Part shown: one piece after another, positions 43,545 through 51,425 of the stretch
Layout: each line of letters begins with the position of its first letter
Numbering within the stretch: position 1 is the first letter of the stretch
From: Vibrio hepatarius
GTDB taxonomy: Bacteria > Pseudomonadota > Gammaproteobacteria > Enterobacterales > Vibrionaceae
Length of the DNA stretch: 64,000 nt
Assembly: GCF_018860525.1 (NCBI RefSeq)
Contig: NZ_JAHKPM010000060.1
Location: 98,704 to 162,703, forward strand
Direction of reading: 5' to 3'
Position numbers and translations under genes: made by a program
The notes under the pieces: generated by a model
The model's database searches: none
What the model was told of the DNA's origin: nothing
The model's input: only the letters and a program-made list of their open reading frames with translations

Positions 43545-43610
43545 ATGGGGTATTAACTTAGCGTCATAGCTAGGGGGATAGAGAATAGAGCTTGCTATCT
43601 TGATAGTAGT

Positions 43611-43629
43611 AAGGCCTATATTCGGCCTA
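43611..43629 (-). terminator. Weak hairpin after tRNA-Arg
   Basis: AGGCC and GGCCT pair around a 7-nt loop 15 nt beyond the tRNA 3' end on the minus strand; no long T-run follows. Confidence 0.4.
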
Positions 43630-43643
43630 ACATTGGTGTAATA

Positions 43644-43720
43644 TGGCGCTCCCGACAGGATTCGAACCTGTGACCTATCCCTTAGGAGGGGATCGCGCTA
43701 TCCAGCTGTGCCACGGGAGC
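43644..43720 (-). tRNA. tRNA-Arg (anticodon CCU)
   Basis: 77-nt cloverleaf on the minus strand. The acceptor stem is GCTCCCG/CGGGAGC, the anticodon stem ATCCC/GGGAT closes the loop CTCCTAA with anticodon CCT, the T arm is ACAGG-TTCGAAT-CCTGT, and GCCA is encoded at the 3' end. It reads AGG. Its 3' end faces the accessory patch at 40.7-43.5 kb. Confidence 0.97.
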
Positions 43721-43772
43721 ATGGGAGCATCATACTATATTTTACTGGAATATTAAGCGCTAATTTGATGAT

Positions 43773-44906
43773 TTAAAGCTGCTTGTGCATAACATCACCT
43801 ATTTGGATGCTACCGGCAAGCTCTGGTTGATCTACAGTCAGTTCCGCTTCATTCTCGTATACGCGTGATACTGTGAGAGTGATATTGGATTCAGTGACTT
43901 TATTACGTGGTAGTCCGCGTTGATCAATAAATGAACTTGTATGCCAAAGCTTAAGTTTATCTCCTTGGTTGACGCCATGTATACGTCCAAGGTCCATAGT
44001 TAATACATTATCCCACCTAGAGATAATTTCGGGTAAAGTGATTTTGCAGGATACTTCTGATTCTAGGTCTAGCATAATATTTCGGCTAACTCTTAGCATC
44101 ATATCGCCGTAGGTGGATGCCCAGAAACGGGCACTTCTGGTATCGACTTGGCTGGTTTTTGGAAAAGGCCATCGAGCGACTTCACGGTAGTTGTTTTTGT
44201 AGACTTTATTGCCAGTTTTGCCGTCAAAGACTGTCATTTCAAGCGCAAATTGACGATTGATAATGTCCTCTTTCAGTAATTTTTGTTCTATTGTTGCAGT
44301 TAAGTCAGTAATAACACCACCAAGAATATATTGAGCGCCTGTGTCTTGTGCAATCATCTTCAGTCTTTCGGGATAATGTTTATTAATTTCATAGTCTGTA
44401 GTTCCAACGGAGACGAAGTTGCTTGACTCTTCATCCAACTGGCGATTAATTACATTGGCAAAGTCATCTCCAACACTATAGATTTGTCCCATAACTGCTT
44501 GCTTAGGTGAAGCAATATCGATATTGCCGACTAAGAACGTTTTTTTATACTGGGCAAGATGGCAAGCTGTTGCCGATGGGTAGATATCTATACGTGCTTT
44601 AACGAACATGACACCTTTACGAACTCTTTGCTCGTCAACCAATATATAGCGTATTTCAGTGTTGCTAAGTTGGTATTCTTTGCGTTCACTTTCTAGTATT
44701 GGTCTTATATTTGAAATACTACCGATATCTGCACCTGAGAAGCTAACGGCTTTATATATCGCGTTTTCTAAAGCGTGAACGCGGGCGACTTCTTCAGAAG
44801 AAACTACGGTGGCTGTACCGGTTACTTCATACCATCCGCTCCATACTAACGCTGGATAGAGCGTTAGACAAAGAGTTGAAACTATTAAAAAAAACGACTT
44901 TTTCAT
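43773..44906 (-). CDS. flgT: Flagellar H-ring protein FlgT
   Basis: Periplasmic protein that forms the Vibrio-specific H ring around the LP ring and helps place MotX/MotY and the Na+-driven stators. From the ATG at 44906 it is 377 residues with a signal peptide (MKKSFFLIVSTLCLTLYPALVWS), the length I remember for V. alginolyticus FlgT. The frame is open further to 44993, but that extension lacks a signal and the ATG at 44906 directly opens one. It is divergent from flgOP, with a sigma-54 box upstream. Confidence 0.93.
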   Translation of the reverse strand: MKKSFFLIVSTLCLTLYPALVWSGWYEVTGTATVVSSEEVARVHALENAIYKAVSFSGADIGSISNIRPILESERKEYQLSNTEIRYILVDEQRVRKGVMFVKARIDIYPSATACHLAQYKKTFLVGNIDIASPKQAVMGQIYSVGDDFANVINRQLDEESSNFVSVGTTDYEINKHYPERLKMIAQDTGAQYILGGVITDLTATIEQKLLKEDIINRQFALEMTVFDGKTGNKVYKNNYREVARWPFPKTSQVDTRSARFWASTYGDMMLRVSRNIMLDLESEVSCKITLPEIISRWDNVLTMDLGRIHGVNQGDKLKLWHTSSFIDQRGLPRNKVTESNITLTVSRVYENEAELTVDQPELAGSIQIGDVMHKQL

Positions 44907-44993
44907 CTTTAAATTCCAAACTGGTTCACTTTTTGCATTCATTTTGTTAGCTGATTTAGGTATTGCCGTTCTATATAGTGACATATATAGCAA

Positions 44994-45010
44994 AGCAAAG
45001 AATGTTCCAC
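44994..45010 (-). promoter_or_regulatory. Sigma-54 promoter of flgT
   Basis: On the minus strand GTGGAAC (-24) and TTGCT (-12) have the exact GG-N10-GC spacing of RpoN promoters. It lies 88 bp before the flgT start. One consensus base in the -24 box is changed. Confidence 0.65.
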
Positions 45011-45030
45011 TTTGGTATCTGAGATATAAA

Positions 45031-45047
45031 GTGGCGCAGATAGGGCC
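45031..45047 (+). promoter_or_regulatory. Possible sigma-54 promoter of flgO
   Basis: GTGGCGC-N5-GGGCC keeps the GG-N10-GC spacing but the -12 box has GG instead of TT. The predicted start would leave only a very short leader before flgO, so this is tentative. Confidence 0.35.
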
Positions 45048-45070
45048 TAAAATATATCGGAGATTATAAT

Positions 45071-45706
45071 ATGAAAAATTGGCTAACGCTTGTGCCTGTG
45101 GTACTTCTCACTGCTTGTGCCTATGCGCCTGTTTATAACGGTAAAGAACCTTACCCTGGCTCACAATTTATGCTAATGGAGAGCCCGCGTCATACACTTG
45201 ACTTTTTTGTTGAGAGCATGACGGAAGATTTGATAATTTCAAATACTAGTGTATCAGCCCGGACACCCATTGCCGTAACTTCATTTGTTGATCTACAAAA
45301 TATGGATGCAACCAATTGGTTGGGTAATTCAGTTTCGGAAGGTTTTATCCATCAGTTTCAGCGACGAGGCTTTAAAGTCGTTGATTATAAAACAACGGGA
45401 TCTATTCAGGTTACTAGTCTGGGGGACTTCGCCTTTAGCCGTGACTGGAAAGACTTGGCTCAAGAGCAGGACATCCAGTATATATTAACGGGTACTATGC
45501 TTCGACAAGAAGGGGGTGTTTTGGTTAACGCCCGTGTTGTGGGTATGCAATCTCGAGTTGTTGTTGCAACTGCTCAAGGTTTTCTGCCTGCAGATCGAAT
45601 TGGCCGAGATCTAGACACGCTTAACAGTATCCGAGATGAAGATGGTGTTTTAATTCGCTCTGACCCTACAATAAGGCAGCCATATACTGTTATTCTTCGT
45701 CCATAG
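45071..45706 (+). CDS. flgO: Flagellar outer-membrane lipoprotein FlgO
   Basis: 211-residue lipoprotein: the signal peptide ends at the lipobox LTAC, Cys16. FlgO is needed for normal motility in V. cholerae, forms outer-membrane structures around the flagellar base with FlgP, and its central region (RTPIAVTSFVDLQNMDATNWLGNSVSE) resembles TolB/CsgG-like folds. It is 10 bp before flgP and divergent from flgT, the standard Vibrio arrangement. Confidence 0.92.
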   Translation: MKNWLTLVPVVLLTACAYAPVYNGKEPYPGSQFMLMESPRHTLDFFVESMTEDLIISNTSVSARTPIAVTSFVDLQNMDATNWLGNSVSEGFIHQFQRRGFKVVDYKTTGSIQVTSLGDFAFSRDWKDLAQEQDIQYILTGTMLRQEGGVLVNARVVGMQSRVVVATAQGFLPADRIGRDLDTLNSIRDEDGVLIRSDPTIRQPYTVILRP

Positions 45707-45715
45707 GGAGTTGAG

Positions 45716-46147
45716 ATGAATAAGATATTTTTTCTGGCCATACTGCTGATGATGGTTGGTTGCCAGCCTCTGCAAAATATGCGTGCGGATGATATGCTTA
45801 CTGCCGTTGGATATGCCAATATTAGTGAGCAGAAGGGGCGCACTGATGAGGAACGGCAAGTGAGAGCCATGCGCGCTTCAAAAATAGATGCCTATCGTGA
45901 GTTAGCAGAGCAAGTTTATGGCATGCGTGTGAGTGGTCGAGCCGATCTAAAAGATCAACGCCTTGGAACTGAGCTCACCTCAGGTGCTGTCGATGGTGTT
46001 ATTCGTGGAGCAGAGGTGGTACGAAGTTATAAAGTGGGTGATAGTTATGTGACAGAGTTACGCCTTGATATTAAAAAGATGAACAAGCTTCGTGACTATG
46101 GTGAAGTACAAGTGGTACCAGAAAAACGCCAACAAACATTATTCTAA
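45716..46147 (+). CDS. flgP: Flagellar outer-membrane lipoprotein FlgP
   Basis: 143-residue lipoprotein with lipobox MVGC and a compact C-terminal domain (VRAMRASKIDAYRELAEQVYGMRV, typical of LPP20/FlgP proteins). FlgP forms part of an outer-membrane basal-body ring in sheathed flagella and is required for motility. It follows flgO in the same operon and ends in a terminator. Confidence 0.93.
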   Translation: MNKIFFLAILLMMVGCQPLQNMRADDMLTAVGYANISEQKGRTDEERQVRAMRASKIDAYRELAEQVYGMRVSGRADLKDQRLGTELTSGAVDGVIRGAEVVRSYKVGDSYVTELRLDIKKMNKLRDYGEVQVVPEKRQQTLF

Positions 46148-46181
46148 TTTGATTGCCGCCCTTGTTATTCAATTTTCATCT

Positions 46182-46204
46182 GCGGCAATTTTTGCCGCTT
46201 TTAT
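46182..46204 (+). terminator. flgOP terminator
   Basis: GCGGCAA and TTGCCGC pair around TTT and are followed by TTTTATT; the tail reaches the end of the convergent flgN gene. Confidence 0.9.
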
Positions 46205-46629
46205 TATGCTTTGATATTAGTACCTAATGTTGTGACATTTTTAGTTTGGCCATCAGCGCTGTATGTCATTCCAAGCTTTCCTTGGCTTTGCTGCATCAGG
46301 TTATTAAGTTTATTAAAACTCATTTGAGCTCGTTGCAAAGCCTCTCCATTTATTATGTTTGCTTGCTGGCAGTCACTGATGATAGCTCGAATTTTATCAA
46401 CCAGAGGGCTCAACTCTGGGTCTGTTGTCAAACTATCTACATCGGGATGTTGTCCAATACGTTGATCGGTATGTTGAAGTTTATTGATTAGAGACAGCTT
46501 ATCATTAGCAAGTTGTTCAATATCTTTAGCGACTCGGGTGGTTATAGCTAACTTCTCTTTTTCGAGAATATCAGAAAGATCTTGAGCGCTTTGTAACTGA
46601 AAGTCTATTAAACTGCTTAGGGTCGCCAT
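46204..46629 (-). CDS. flgN: Flagellar export chaperone FlgN
   Basis: 141-residue helical protein that escorts the hook-junction proteins FlgK and FlgL to the export apparatus. Almost all helix, with long heptad-like stretches and a C-terminal binding region near residues 100-120 (LNNLMQQSQGKLGMTYSADGQTKN). It is 12 bp after flgM. Confidence 0.92.
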   Translation of the reverse strand: MATLSSLIDFQLQSAQDLSDILEKEKLAITTRVAKDIEQLANDKLSLINKLQHTDQRIGQHPDVDSLTTDPELSPLVDKIRAIISDCQQANIINGEALQRAQMSFNKLNNLMQQSQGKLGMTYSADGQTKNVTTLGTNIKA

Positions 46630-46641
46630 AATAGAGATTCT

Positions 46642-46959
46642 CTACTCCAAACCACCAAGTTCTTGTTCGAACTTGATCATATTATCTGCCAGTTTTTGAG
46701 GGTCAACACTATATGAACCATTGGCAATCGCTTCTTTTATAGCAGCGACTTTTGCCTTATCAAAACTCGGTTGACTTGCTAGCTGAGAATGCATTTCACC
46801 AACAGCCTTCCCCTGTTGACTGAGGGAAACCGAATCTTGTGCAACGTCTGACTTTGTCGTGGAGCCAGAGCTAGCAGAGGTGCTATTCTCATTGCGTGCA
46901 GTACTCTTAGTAGACGTTGTGACCGTCTGCCCAGAGCGTATGTTATCAATGCCTGCCAT
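46642..46959 (-). CDS. flgM: Anti-sigma-28 factor FlgM
   Basis: 105-residue, largely disordered protein that binds FliA until it is secreted through the finished hook, releasing late gene expression. The N-terminus (MAGIDNIRSGQ) and Ser/Thr/Gln-rich half are typical; the C-terminal FliA-binding helices (DKAKVAAIKEAIANGSYSVDPQKLADNMIKFEQEL) are well conserved. It has its own FliA promoter upstream. Confidence 0.95.
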   Translation of the reverse strand: MAGIDNIRSGQTVTTSTKSTARNENSTSASSGSTTKSDVAQDSVSLSQQGKAVGEMHSQLASQPSFDKAKVAAIKEAIANGSYSVDPQKLADNMIKFEQELGGLE

Positions 46960-46997
46960 ATGTTTGAGCCTTTCGTATTTGAAATCTTGTACTGTCG

Positions 46998-47024
46998 ATA
47001 TCGGCCAAAGTTATTAAAGCTTTA
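46998..47024 (-). promoter_or_regulatory. FliA (sigma-28) promoter of flgM
   Basis: On the minus strand TAAA (47024-47021), 15 bp, then GCCGATAT (47005-46998), against the consensus TAAA-N15-GCCGATAA: one mismatch. It lies in the 81-bp gap after flgA and makes flgM-flgN part of the late class. Confidence 0.9.
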
Positions 47025-47040
47025 GTAACTTTTCGTTTGT

Positions 47041-47787
47041 TTAAAAAATAACGGTAACTTCGGCAATCCCAGTCACTCTACCCTCAATTATACGGTTGGA
47101 TTTGTTATTTTTCACTCTAATCTGCTCACCATGTGAACCATCTGTGAGTGCTGTGCCTTTAGTTGTGATGGTCATACCAGACTTTTGAGCTTTAATAGTG
47201 ACGGTTTCATTGCGACATACAACGCAAATATCATTGCTTTCCACTACTTCTCCAGCCCTGAGGTTTTTTTTAGTTTTTGCACCGATTACCTCAGCAATAT
47301 CTGAATAGCCTTGCCGTCTGACACGTTGCAAGTCTACCATATTAATAGTGACGTCTCGACTAGATAGAGTCTGCCCTCTGCTGATGGCACCAGTTGCTGT
47401 CACTTGCGGTCCAGTCCTGGTAAGCCTGACTGGGACATATAATTTCCAATTATCTTCACTACACTCAACTAGCACAGTGATATTACTTGCACTAGGGTTT
47501 GTAGAAGAAGAAGAAGTTGTCAGAGAGGTAGGGCAGTCAGTGACAAAGATACGGTTGTCAATGTTGGCTGCTTTCGCTAGCAAAGAGCCACCAGCTGGCC
47601 ACTCGATGGTGGTGAGAATATAATCTTCAGCGGCTTTTTGGACGCGAGTAATCTGTTCTGATGTGGCTGAACTTAATGAAAAACTAAAGAAAAAGCATAA
47701 AAAGGCGATAGTCTTATAAAACTTTTTATAGAAAGCTCTACAATTAGTAATGGAAAAAGAGCATAAACGTAATTTATGGTATGTCAT
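47041..47787 (-). CDS. flgA: Flagellar P-ring assembly chaperone FlgA
   Basis: 248-residue periplasmic protein with an N-terminal hydrophobic segment (about 20-42) and a C-terminal SAF domain (GAISRGQTLSSRDVTINMVDL, IGAKTKKNLRAGEVV). It assists assembly of the FlgI P-ring around the rod. It is divergent from cheV and upstream of flgMN. Confidence 0.94.
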   Translation of the reverse strand: MTYHKLRLCSFSITNCRAFYKKFYKTIAFLCFFFSFSLSSATSEQITRVQKAAEDYILTTIEWPAGGSLLAKAANIDNRIFVTDCPTSLTTSSSSTNPSASNITVLVECSEDNWKLYVPVRLTRTGPQVTATGAISRGQTLSSRDVTINMVDLQRVRRQGYSDIAEVIGAKTKKNLRAGEVVESNDICVVCRNETVTIKAQKSGMTITTKGTALTDGSHGEQIRVKNNKSNRIIEGRVTGIAEVTVIF

Positions 47788-47864
47788 TCTGCTTCTCTGG
47801 TTTTCTTTACCTTTTAGTAGACTATCATTTTATACCATGAAAGTTTGAGATGGAGATGGGGCTT

Positions 47865-48791
47865 ATGTCGGGTATTCTTGATTCGGTGAATCAGCGCACG
47901 CAACTCGTCGGTCAAAACCGATTGGAACTTTTAACATTTCGCTTGATGGGGCGGCAGCGATACGGTATTAACGTATTCAAGGTTAAAGAAGTACTCCAGT
48001 GCCCTATATTGACAATGATGCCTAATTTACACCCTCTGGTTAAAGGTGTTGCTCATATACGTGGTCAAACGGTTTCTGTGATTGATATGAGTTTAGCTAT
48101 AGGAGGAAGACCAACTGAAAATGTGGATAAAGCGTTTGTTGTAATCGCTGAATTTAACCGAACCATTCAGGCGTTTTTGGTGTCTTCGGTTGAACGTATT
48201 ATTAATATGCATTGGGAGGCAATTTTGCCTCCACCAGATGGTTCTGGCAAAGGCAATTACCTTACTGCAGTAACCAATATTGATAATGAACTTGTTGAAA
48301 TACTCGATGTTGAAAAGATTCTAATGGAGATTTCGCCCATTGATGAAACAATGGATTCCTCTATCGGGGACGAAATTGCTCAAGTTCAGTCGGAAAAAGA
48401 AGTGGTTCGTCGTATACTCATAGCTGACGACTCTACGGTTGCTCGTAAGCAAGTCGAACGTGCGATACTATCAATTGGCTTTGAGGTCGTTTCCGCGAAA
48501 GATGGTAAAGATGCATATGACAAGTTGGTTGAAATGGCTGCTGAAGGCAGCATATATGAACAAATTTCATTAGTCATTTCAGATATTGAGATGCCGGAGA
48601 TGGACGGCTACACATTGACGGCCGAAGTCCGACGCAATCCAGATCTGAAGGATTTATATGTTATTCTTCACTCATCACTCAGTGGTGTTTTTAACCAAGC
48701 TATGGTTGAACGTGTTGGGGCGAATGCCTTCATTCCTAAATTCAACCCTGATGAGCTTGGTAATGCAGTGAAAACTGCGCTTACTGATTAA
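47865..48791 (+). CDS. cheV: Chemotaxis coupling protein CheV
   Basis: 308-residue protein that joins an N-terminal CheW-like domain (about 15-160, receptor-kinase coupling) to a C-terminal receiver domain (about 180-305). The receiver has the acidic pair in ILIADDSTVARKQ and the phospho-acceptor Asp in LVISDIEMPEMDGY. The ATG at 47865 gives the usual start MSGILDSVNQRTQLVG; an in-frame ATG at 47850 would add five residues. It is followed by cheR 10 bp later. Confidence 0.96.
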   Translation: MSGILDSVNQRTQLVGQNRLELLTFRLMGRQRYGINVFKVKEVLQCPILTMMPNLHPLVKGVAHIRGQTVSVIDMSLAIGGRPTENVDKAFVVIAEFNRTIQAFLVSSVERIINMHWEAILPPPDGSGKGNYLTAVTNIDNELVEILDVEKILMEISPIDETMDSSIGDEIAQVQSEKEVVRRILIADDSTVARKQVERAILSIGFEVVSAKDGKDAYDKLVEMAAEGSIYEQISLVISDIEMPEMDGYTLTAEVRRNPDLKDLYVILHSSLSGVFNQAMVERVGANAFIPKFNPDELGNAVKTALTD

Positions 48792-48801
48792 AGAGAAATA
48801 A

Positions 48802-49629
48802 ATGACAGCGATAACTATAAGCGATCAAGAATATCGCGACTTCAGCCGCTTCTTAGAATCTCAATGTGGTATTGTCTTAGGTGACAGCAAGCAATATTTG
48901 GTGAGGAGTCGCTTAAGCCCTTTAGTAACAAAGTTTAAGCTGAATTCTTTATCGGATTTGCTTAAAGATGTTGTCACTGGACGCAACAGAGATCTGCGTG
49001 TAGCGGCTGTAGACGCTATGACAACTAATGAGACCTTGTGGTTTCGTGATACATACCCATTTGAGGTACTTGCTAATAAGCTTTTACCTGAAGCGGCTGA
49101 AACAAAAAGGCCGATTAAAATTTGGTCAGCGGCAAGTTCATCTGGTCAAGAGCCCTATTCTATGGCAATGACCATTCTAGAAACGCAACAGCGTAAACCT
49201 GGCTTGGTACCCAATGTGGCGGTTACTGCGACGGATATTTCTGCTAGCATGCTCGATATGTGCCGAGAGGGTATATATGATAACTTAGCCTTGGGGCGTG
49301 GTTTGTCGCCTGAGCGCAGAAAAAATTTCTTTGAAGATGCTGGTGATGGGCGGATGAAAGTTAAGGATAATGTTAAACGTCTAGTTAATTTTCGTCCTCA
49401 AAATTTAATGGAGAGTTATGCGCTCTTAGGAAAGTTTGACATCATATTTTGCCGCAATGTTCTTATCTACTTCTCACCAGATATGAAATCTCAAGTGTTA
49501 AATCAAATGGCCAGCAGTTTAAACCCTGGTGGTCATCTACTGTTAGGAGCTTCAGAGTCTTTGACAGGGTTAACTGACTGTTTTGAAATGGTTCGTTGTA
49601 ATCCCGGGATTATTTATAAGCTCAAATAG
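48802..49629 (+). CDS. cheR: Chemotaxis protein methyltransferase CheR
   Basis: 275-residue SAM-dependent enzyme that methylates glutamates of chemoreceptors during adaptation. N-terminal all-helical domain (about 1-80) and methyltransferase domain with IKIWSAASSSGQEPYSMAM (SAM binding) and DIIFCRNVLIYFSPDMK. It forms a two-gene unit with cheV between the flgA and flgB operons. Confidence 0.96.
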   Translation: MTAITISDQEYRDFSRFLESQCGIVLGDSKQYLVRSRLSPLVTKFKLNSLSDLLKDVVTGRNRDLRVAAVDAMTTNETLWFRDTYPFEVLANKLLPEAAETKRPIKIWSAASSSGQEPYSMAMTILETQQRKPGLVPNVAVTATDISASMLDMCREGIYDNLALGRGLSPERRKNFFEDAGDGRMKVKDNVKRLVNFRPQNLMESYALLGKFDIIFCRNVLIYFSPDMKSQVLNQMASSLNPGGHLLLGASESLTGLTDCFEMVRCNPGIIYKLK

Positions 49630-49639
49630 CATTATTTCC

Positions 49640-49678
49640 AACCGACTTAGCCCAGCTTTATGCTGGGCTAAGTCGGTT
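49640..49678 (+). terminator. 17-bp perfect hairpin after cheR
   Basis: Arms at 49640-49656 and 49662-49678 pair perfectly (AACCGACTTAGCCCAGC and complement) with a 5-nt loop, 11 nt after the cheR stop. The T-tail is short (TTTA including the stem end), so termination may be partial or the stem may act as an mRNA 3' stabiliser. Confidence 0.75.
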
Positions 49679-49787
49679 TAGAAGTCTCTCTATGAGGGTT
49701 TATGTTCTAGAGTTTATTCTATTTGGACTATTTGGCGCATAAGTTGCTATTAAAAATACCAACAAGTGAGTTGAGTTAGTTTGAAAG

Positions 49788-49804
49788 TTGGTACACTAAT
49801 TGCT
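49788..49804 (+). promoter_or_regulatory. Sigma-54 promoter of the flgBCDE operon
   Basis: TTGGTAC-N5-TTGCT matches the RpoN consensus YTGGCAC-N5-TTGCW with one change, and lies 45 bp before flgB. Confidence 0.85.
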
Positions 49805-49848
49805 TTTATATCTAGTAATATCGGTCATTTCTTTTTGCAGAGGTTAAC

Positions 49849-50244
49849 ATGGCTATATCTTTCGACAACGCATTAGGTATCCACCAACATACGGTGGGAG
49901 TGCGCTCGCGCAATGCTGAGGTTATATCCACGAACATTGCTCAAGCCAATACACCAGGGTTTAAATCGAAAGGTATGGACTTTCAAAGGGCATTGCAGGC
50001 GGCAACATCAGAGGCAAGTATAGGTCTTAGTCGTACTGATGGTCGGCATATTCCTGCCTCTGCTCAAGTGACAGGAGAAATGCTATATCGACTTCCAACA
50101 CAACCGGACACGGGTGATGGAAATACAGTAGATGTTGATTTTGAACGTAACTTATTTATGCAAAATCAAATCAGGCACCAAGCGTCGTTGGATTTCCTGG
50201 GCAGTAAATTCAGGAACTTAACCAAGGCAATTAAAGGGGATTAA
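49849..50244 (+). CDS. flgB: Flagellar proximal rod protein FlgB
   Basis: 131-residue rod component with the conserved N-terminal rod motif SRNAEVISTNIAQANTPGFKSKGMDF and a helical C-terminal end. It is the first gene of the operon after the sigma-54 promoter and 4 bp before flgC. Confidence 0.96.
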   Translation: MAISFDNALGIHQHTVGVRSRNAEVISTNIAQANTPGFKSKGMDFQRALQAATSEASIGLSRTDGRHIPASAQVTGEMLYRLPTQPDTGDGNTVDVDFERNLFMQNQIRHQASLDFLGSKFRNLTKAIKGD

Positions 50245-50248
50245 TTAG

Positions 50249-50665
50249 ATGAGCCTATTTAATGTATTCAATGTAACCGGTTCTGCGATGAGTGCTGAAT
50301 CAGTGCGTTTAAATACCACCTCGAGCAACTTGGCTAACGCGGACAGTGTGTCTAGTGCTGCTAAAGATACGTACAAAGCACGTCATGCTGTGTTTGGTGC
50401 CGAACTAAGTAAAGCTAAATATGGTCGCGAACACACGGTGCCTGTACAAGTTTTAGGTATTGTTGAAAGTAACAAGCCACTTGATGCTGAGTACAACCCC
50501 GAACACCCACTCGCTAACGCTGACGGCTATATTTATAAGCCGAATGTGAATGTGATGGAAGAAATGGCGAACATGATATCTGCTTCTCGTTCATATCAAA
50601 CGAATGTACAAGTTGCAGATGCTAGTAAACAAATGCTGCTGCGTACGCTGCAGATGGGTCAATAA
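50249..50665 (+). CDS. flgC: Flagellar proximal rod protein FlgC
   Basis: 138-residue rod component: ESVRLNTTSSNLANADSV at the N-terminus, and the conserved ending PNVNVMEEMANMISASRSYQTNVQV with the axial-protein C-terminal helix. In operon with flgB and flgD. Confidence 0.97.
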   Translation: MSLFNVFNVTGSAMSAESVRLNTTSSNLANADSVSSAAKDTYKARHAVFGAELSKAKYGREHTVPVQVLGIVESNKPLDAEYNPEHPLANADGYIYKPNVNVMEEMANMISASRSYQTNVQVADASKQMLLRTLQMGQ

Positions 50666-50681
50666 GGATAGGAGGTAACTT

Positions 50682-51395
50682 ATGGCTGGGGACATTAATA
50701 ATAATGTTGGTCAAAGCGGCTTGTCCTATGTTGACCAGCTTAAACGGCTTCAAGACAATAGTAAGCCAGATGAGATAACAGGTAAGCAAGATCTTAAACA
50801 GGAAGATTTCTTATCTTTGCTTACTAAGCAGCTTTCTCAACAAGATCCGTTTAAGCCGGTTAGCAATGACCAAATGATTGCCCAAATGGCGTCGTTTGCG
50901 ACGGTAGATGGCATCGGTAAAATGAATAATCAGTTTGAAACATTGAATTCATCGATGACATCGAGTCAAGCACTTCAGGCATCATCACTGGTTGGTCGGG
51001 ATGTTCTTATTCCAGGCTCTTCCGGTGTGAAGACTAGTGAAGGTCCCATGTCTGCTATGGTAAAACTCCCTCAAGCTGTCGATAATTTGATGGTTCGAGT
51101 TGAGAATCAGATGGGACAACTGCTCCGTACCTTTGACGTAGGCTCTAAACCAGGTGGTGACAGTCGCGTCGTTTGGGATGGCAAAGATCAAAACGGTAAT
51201 CCATTGCCGGCTGGCAAATACAATGTGAAAGCGTCGGGTTTGTTGGACGGGCAGTCGAAAGAATTTGAAGTTTCGACTTACGCAAATGTAAATAGCGTTT
51301 TACTTGGAAAAGGCAATGGTAACGTACTACTCAATCTAGCTGGTTTTGAATCGCCAGTTCGACTTGCTGAAGTACTAGAAGTTGGAAAGGCGTAA
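50682..51395 (+). CDS. flgD: Hook capping protein FlgD
   Basis: 237-residue scaffold that caps the growing hook and is later replaced by FlgK. N-terminal export region with KQDFLSLLTKQLSQQDPFKP-like block (DLKQEDFLSLLTKQLSQQDP) and C-terminal FlgD Ig/Tudor-like region (WDGKDQNGNPLPAGKYNV). AGGAGG precedes the ATG. Confidence 0.96.
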   Translation: MAGDINNNVGQSGLSYVDQLKRLQDNSKPDEITGKQDLKQEDFLSLLTKQLSQQDPFKPVSNDQMIAQMASFATVDGIGKMNNQFETLNSSMTSSQALQASSLVGRDVLIPGSSGVKTSEGPMSAMVKLPQAVDNLMVRVENQMGQLLRTFDVGSKPGGDSRVVWDGKDQNGNPLPAGKYNVKASGLLDGQSKEFEVSTYANVNSVLLGKGNGNVLLNLAGFESPVRLAEVLEVGKA

Positions 51396-51425
51396 TTATT
51401 ACGCTAGCTAGATAGGAGATTTGGA

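Noticed and set aside
43372..43569. Open frame of 65 codons over the orphan terminator
   Set aside because: It lacks a ribosome-binding site and runs 25 bases past a strong terminator, so a non-coding transcript is more plausible.
43681..43730. Direct repeat GGGAGCAT at the tRNA 5' end as an island attachment site
   Set aside because: The two copies are adjacent, only 8 bp, and at the wrong end of the tRNA for an integration boundary.
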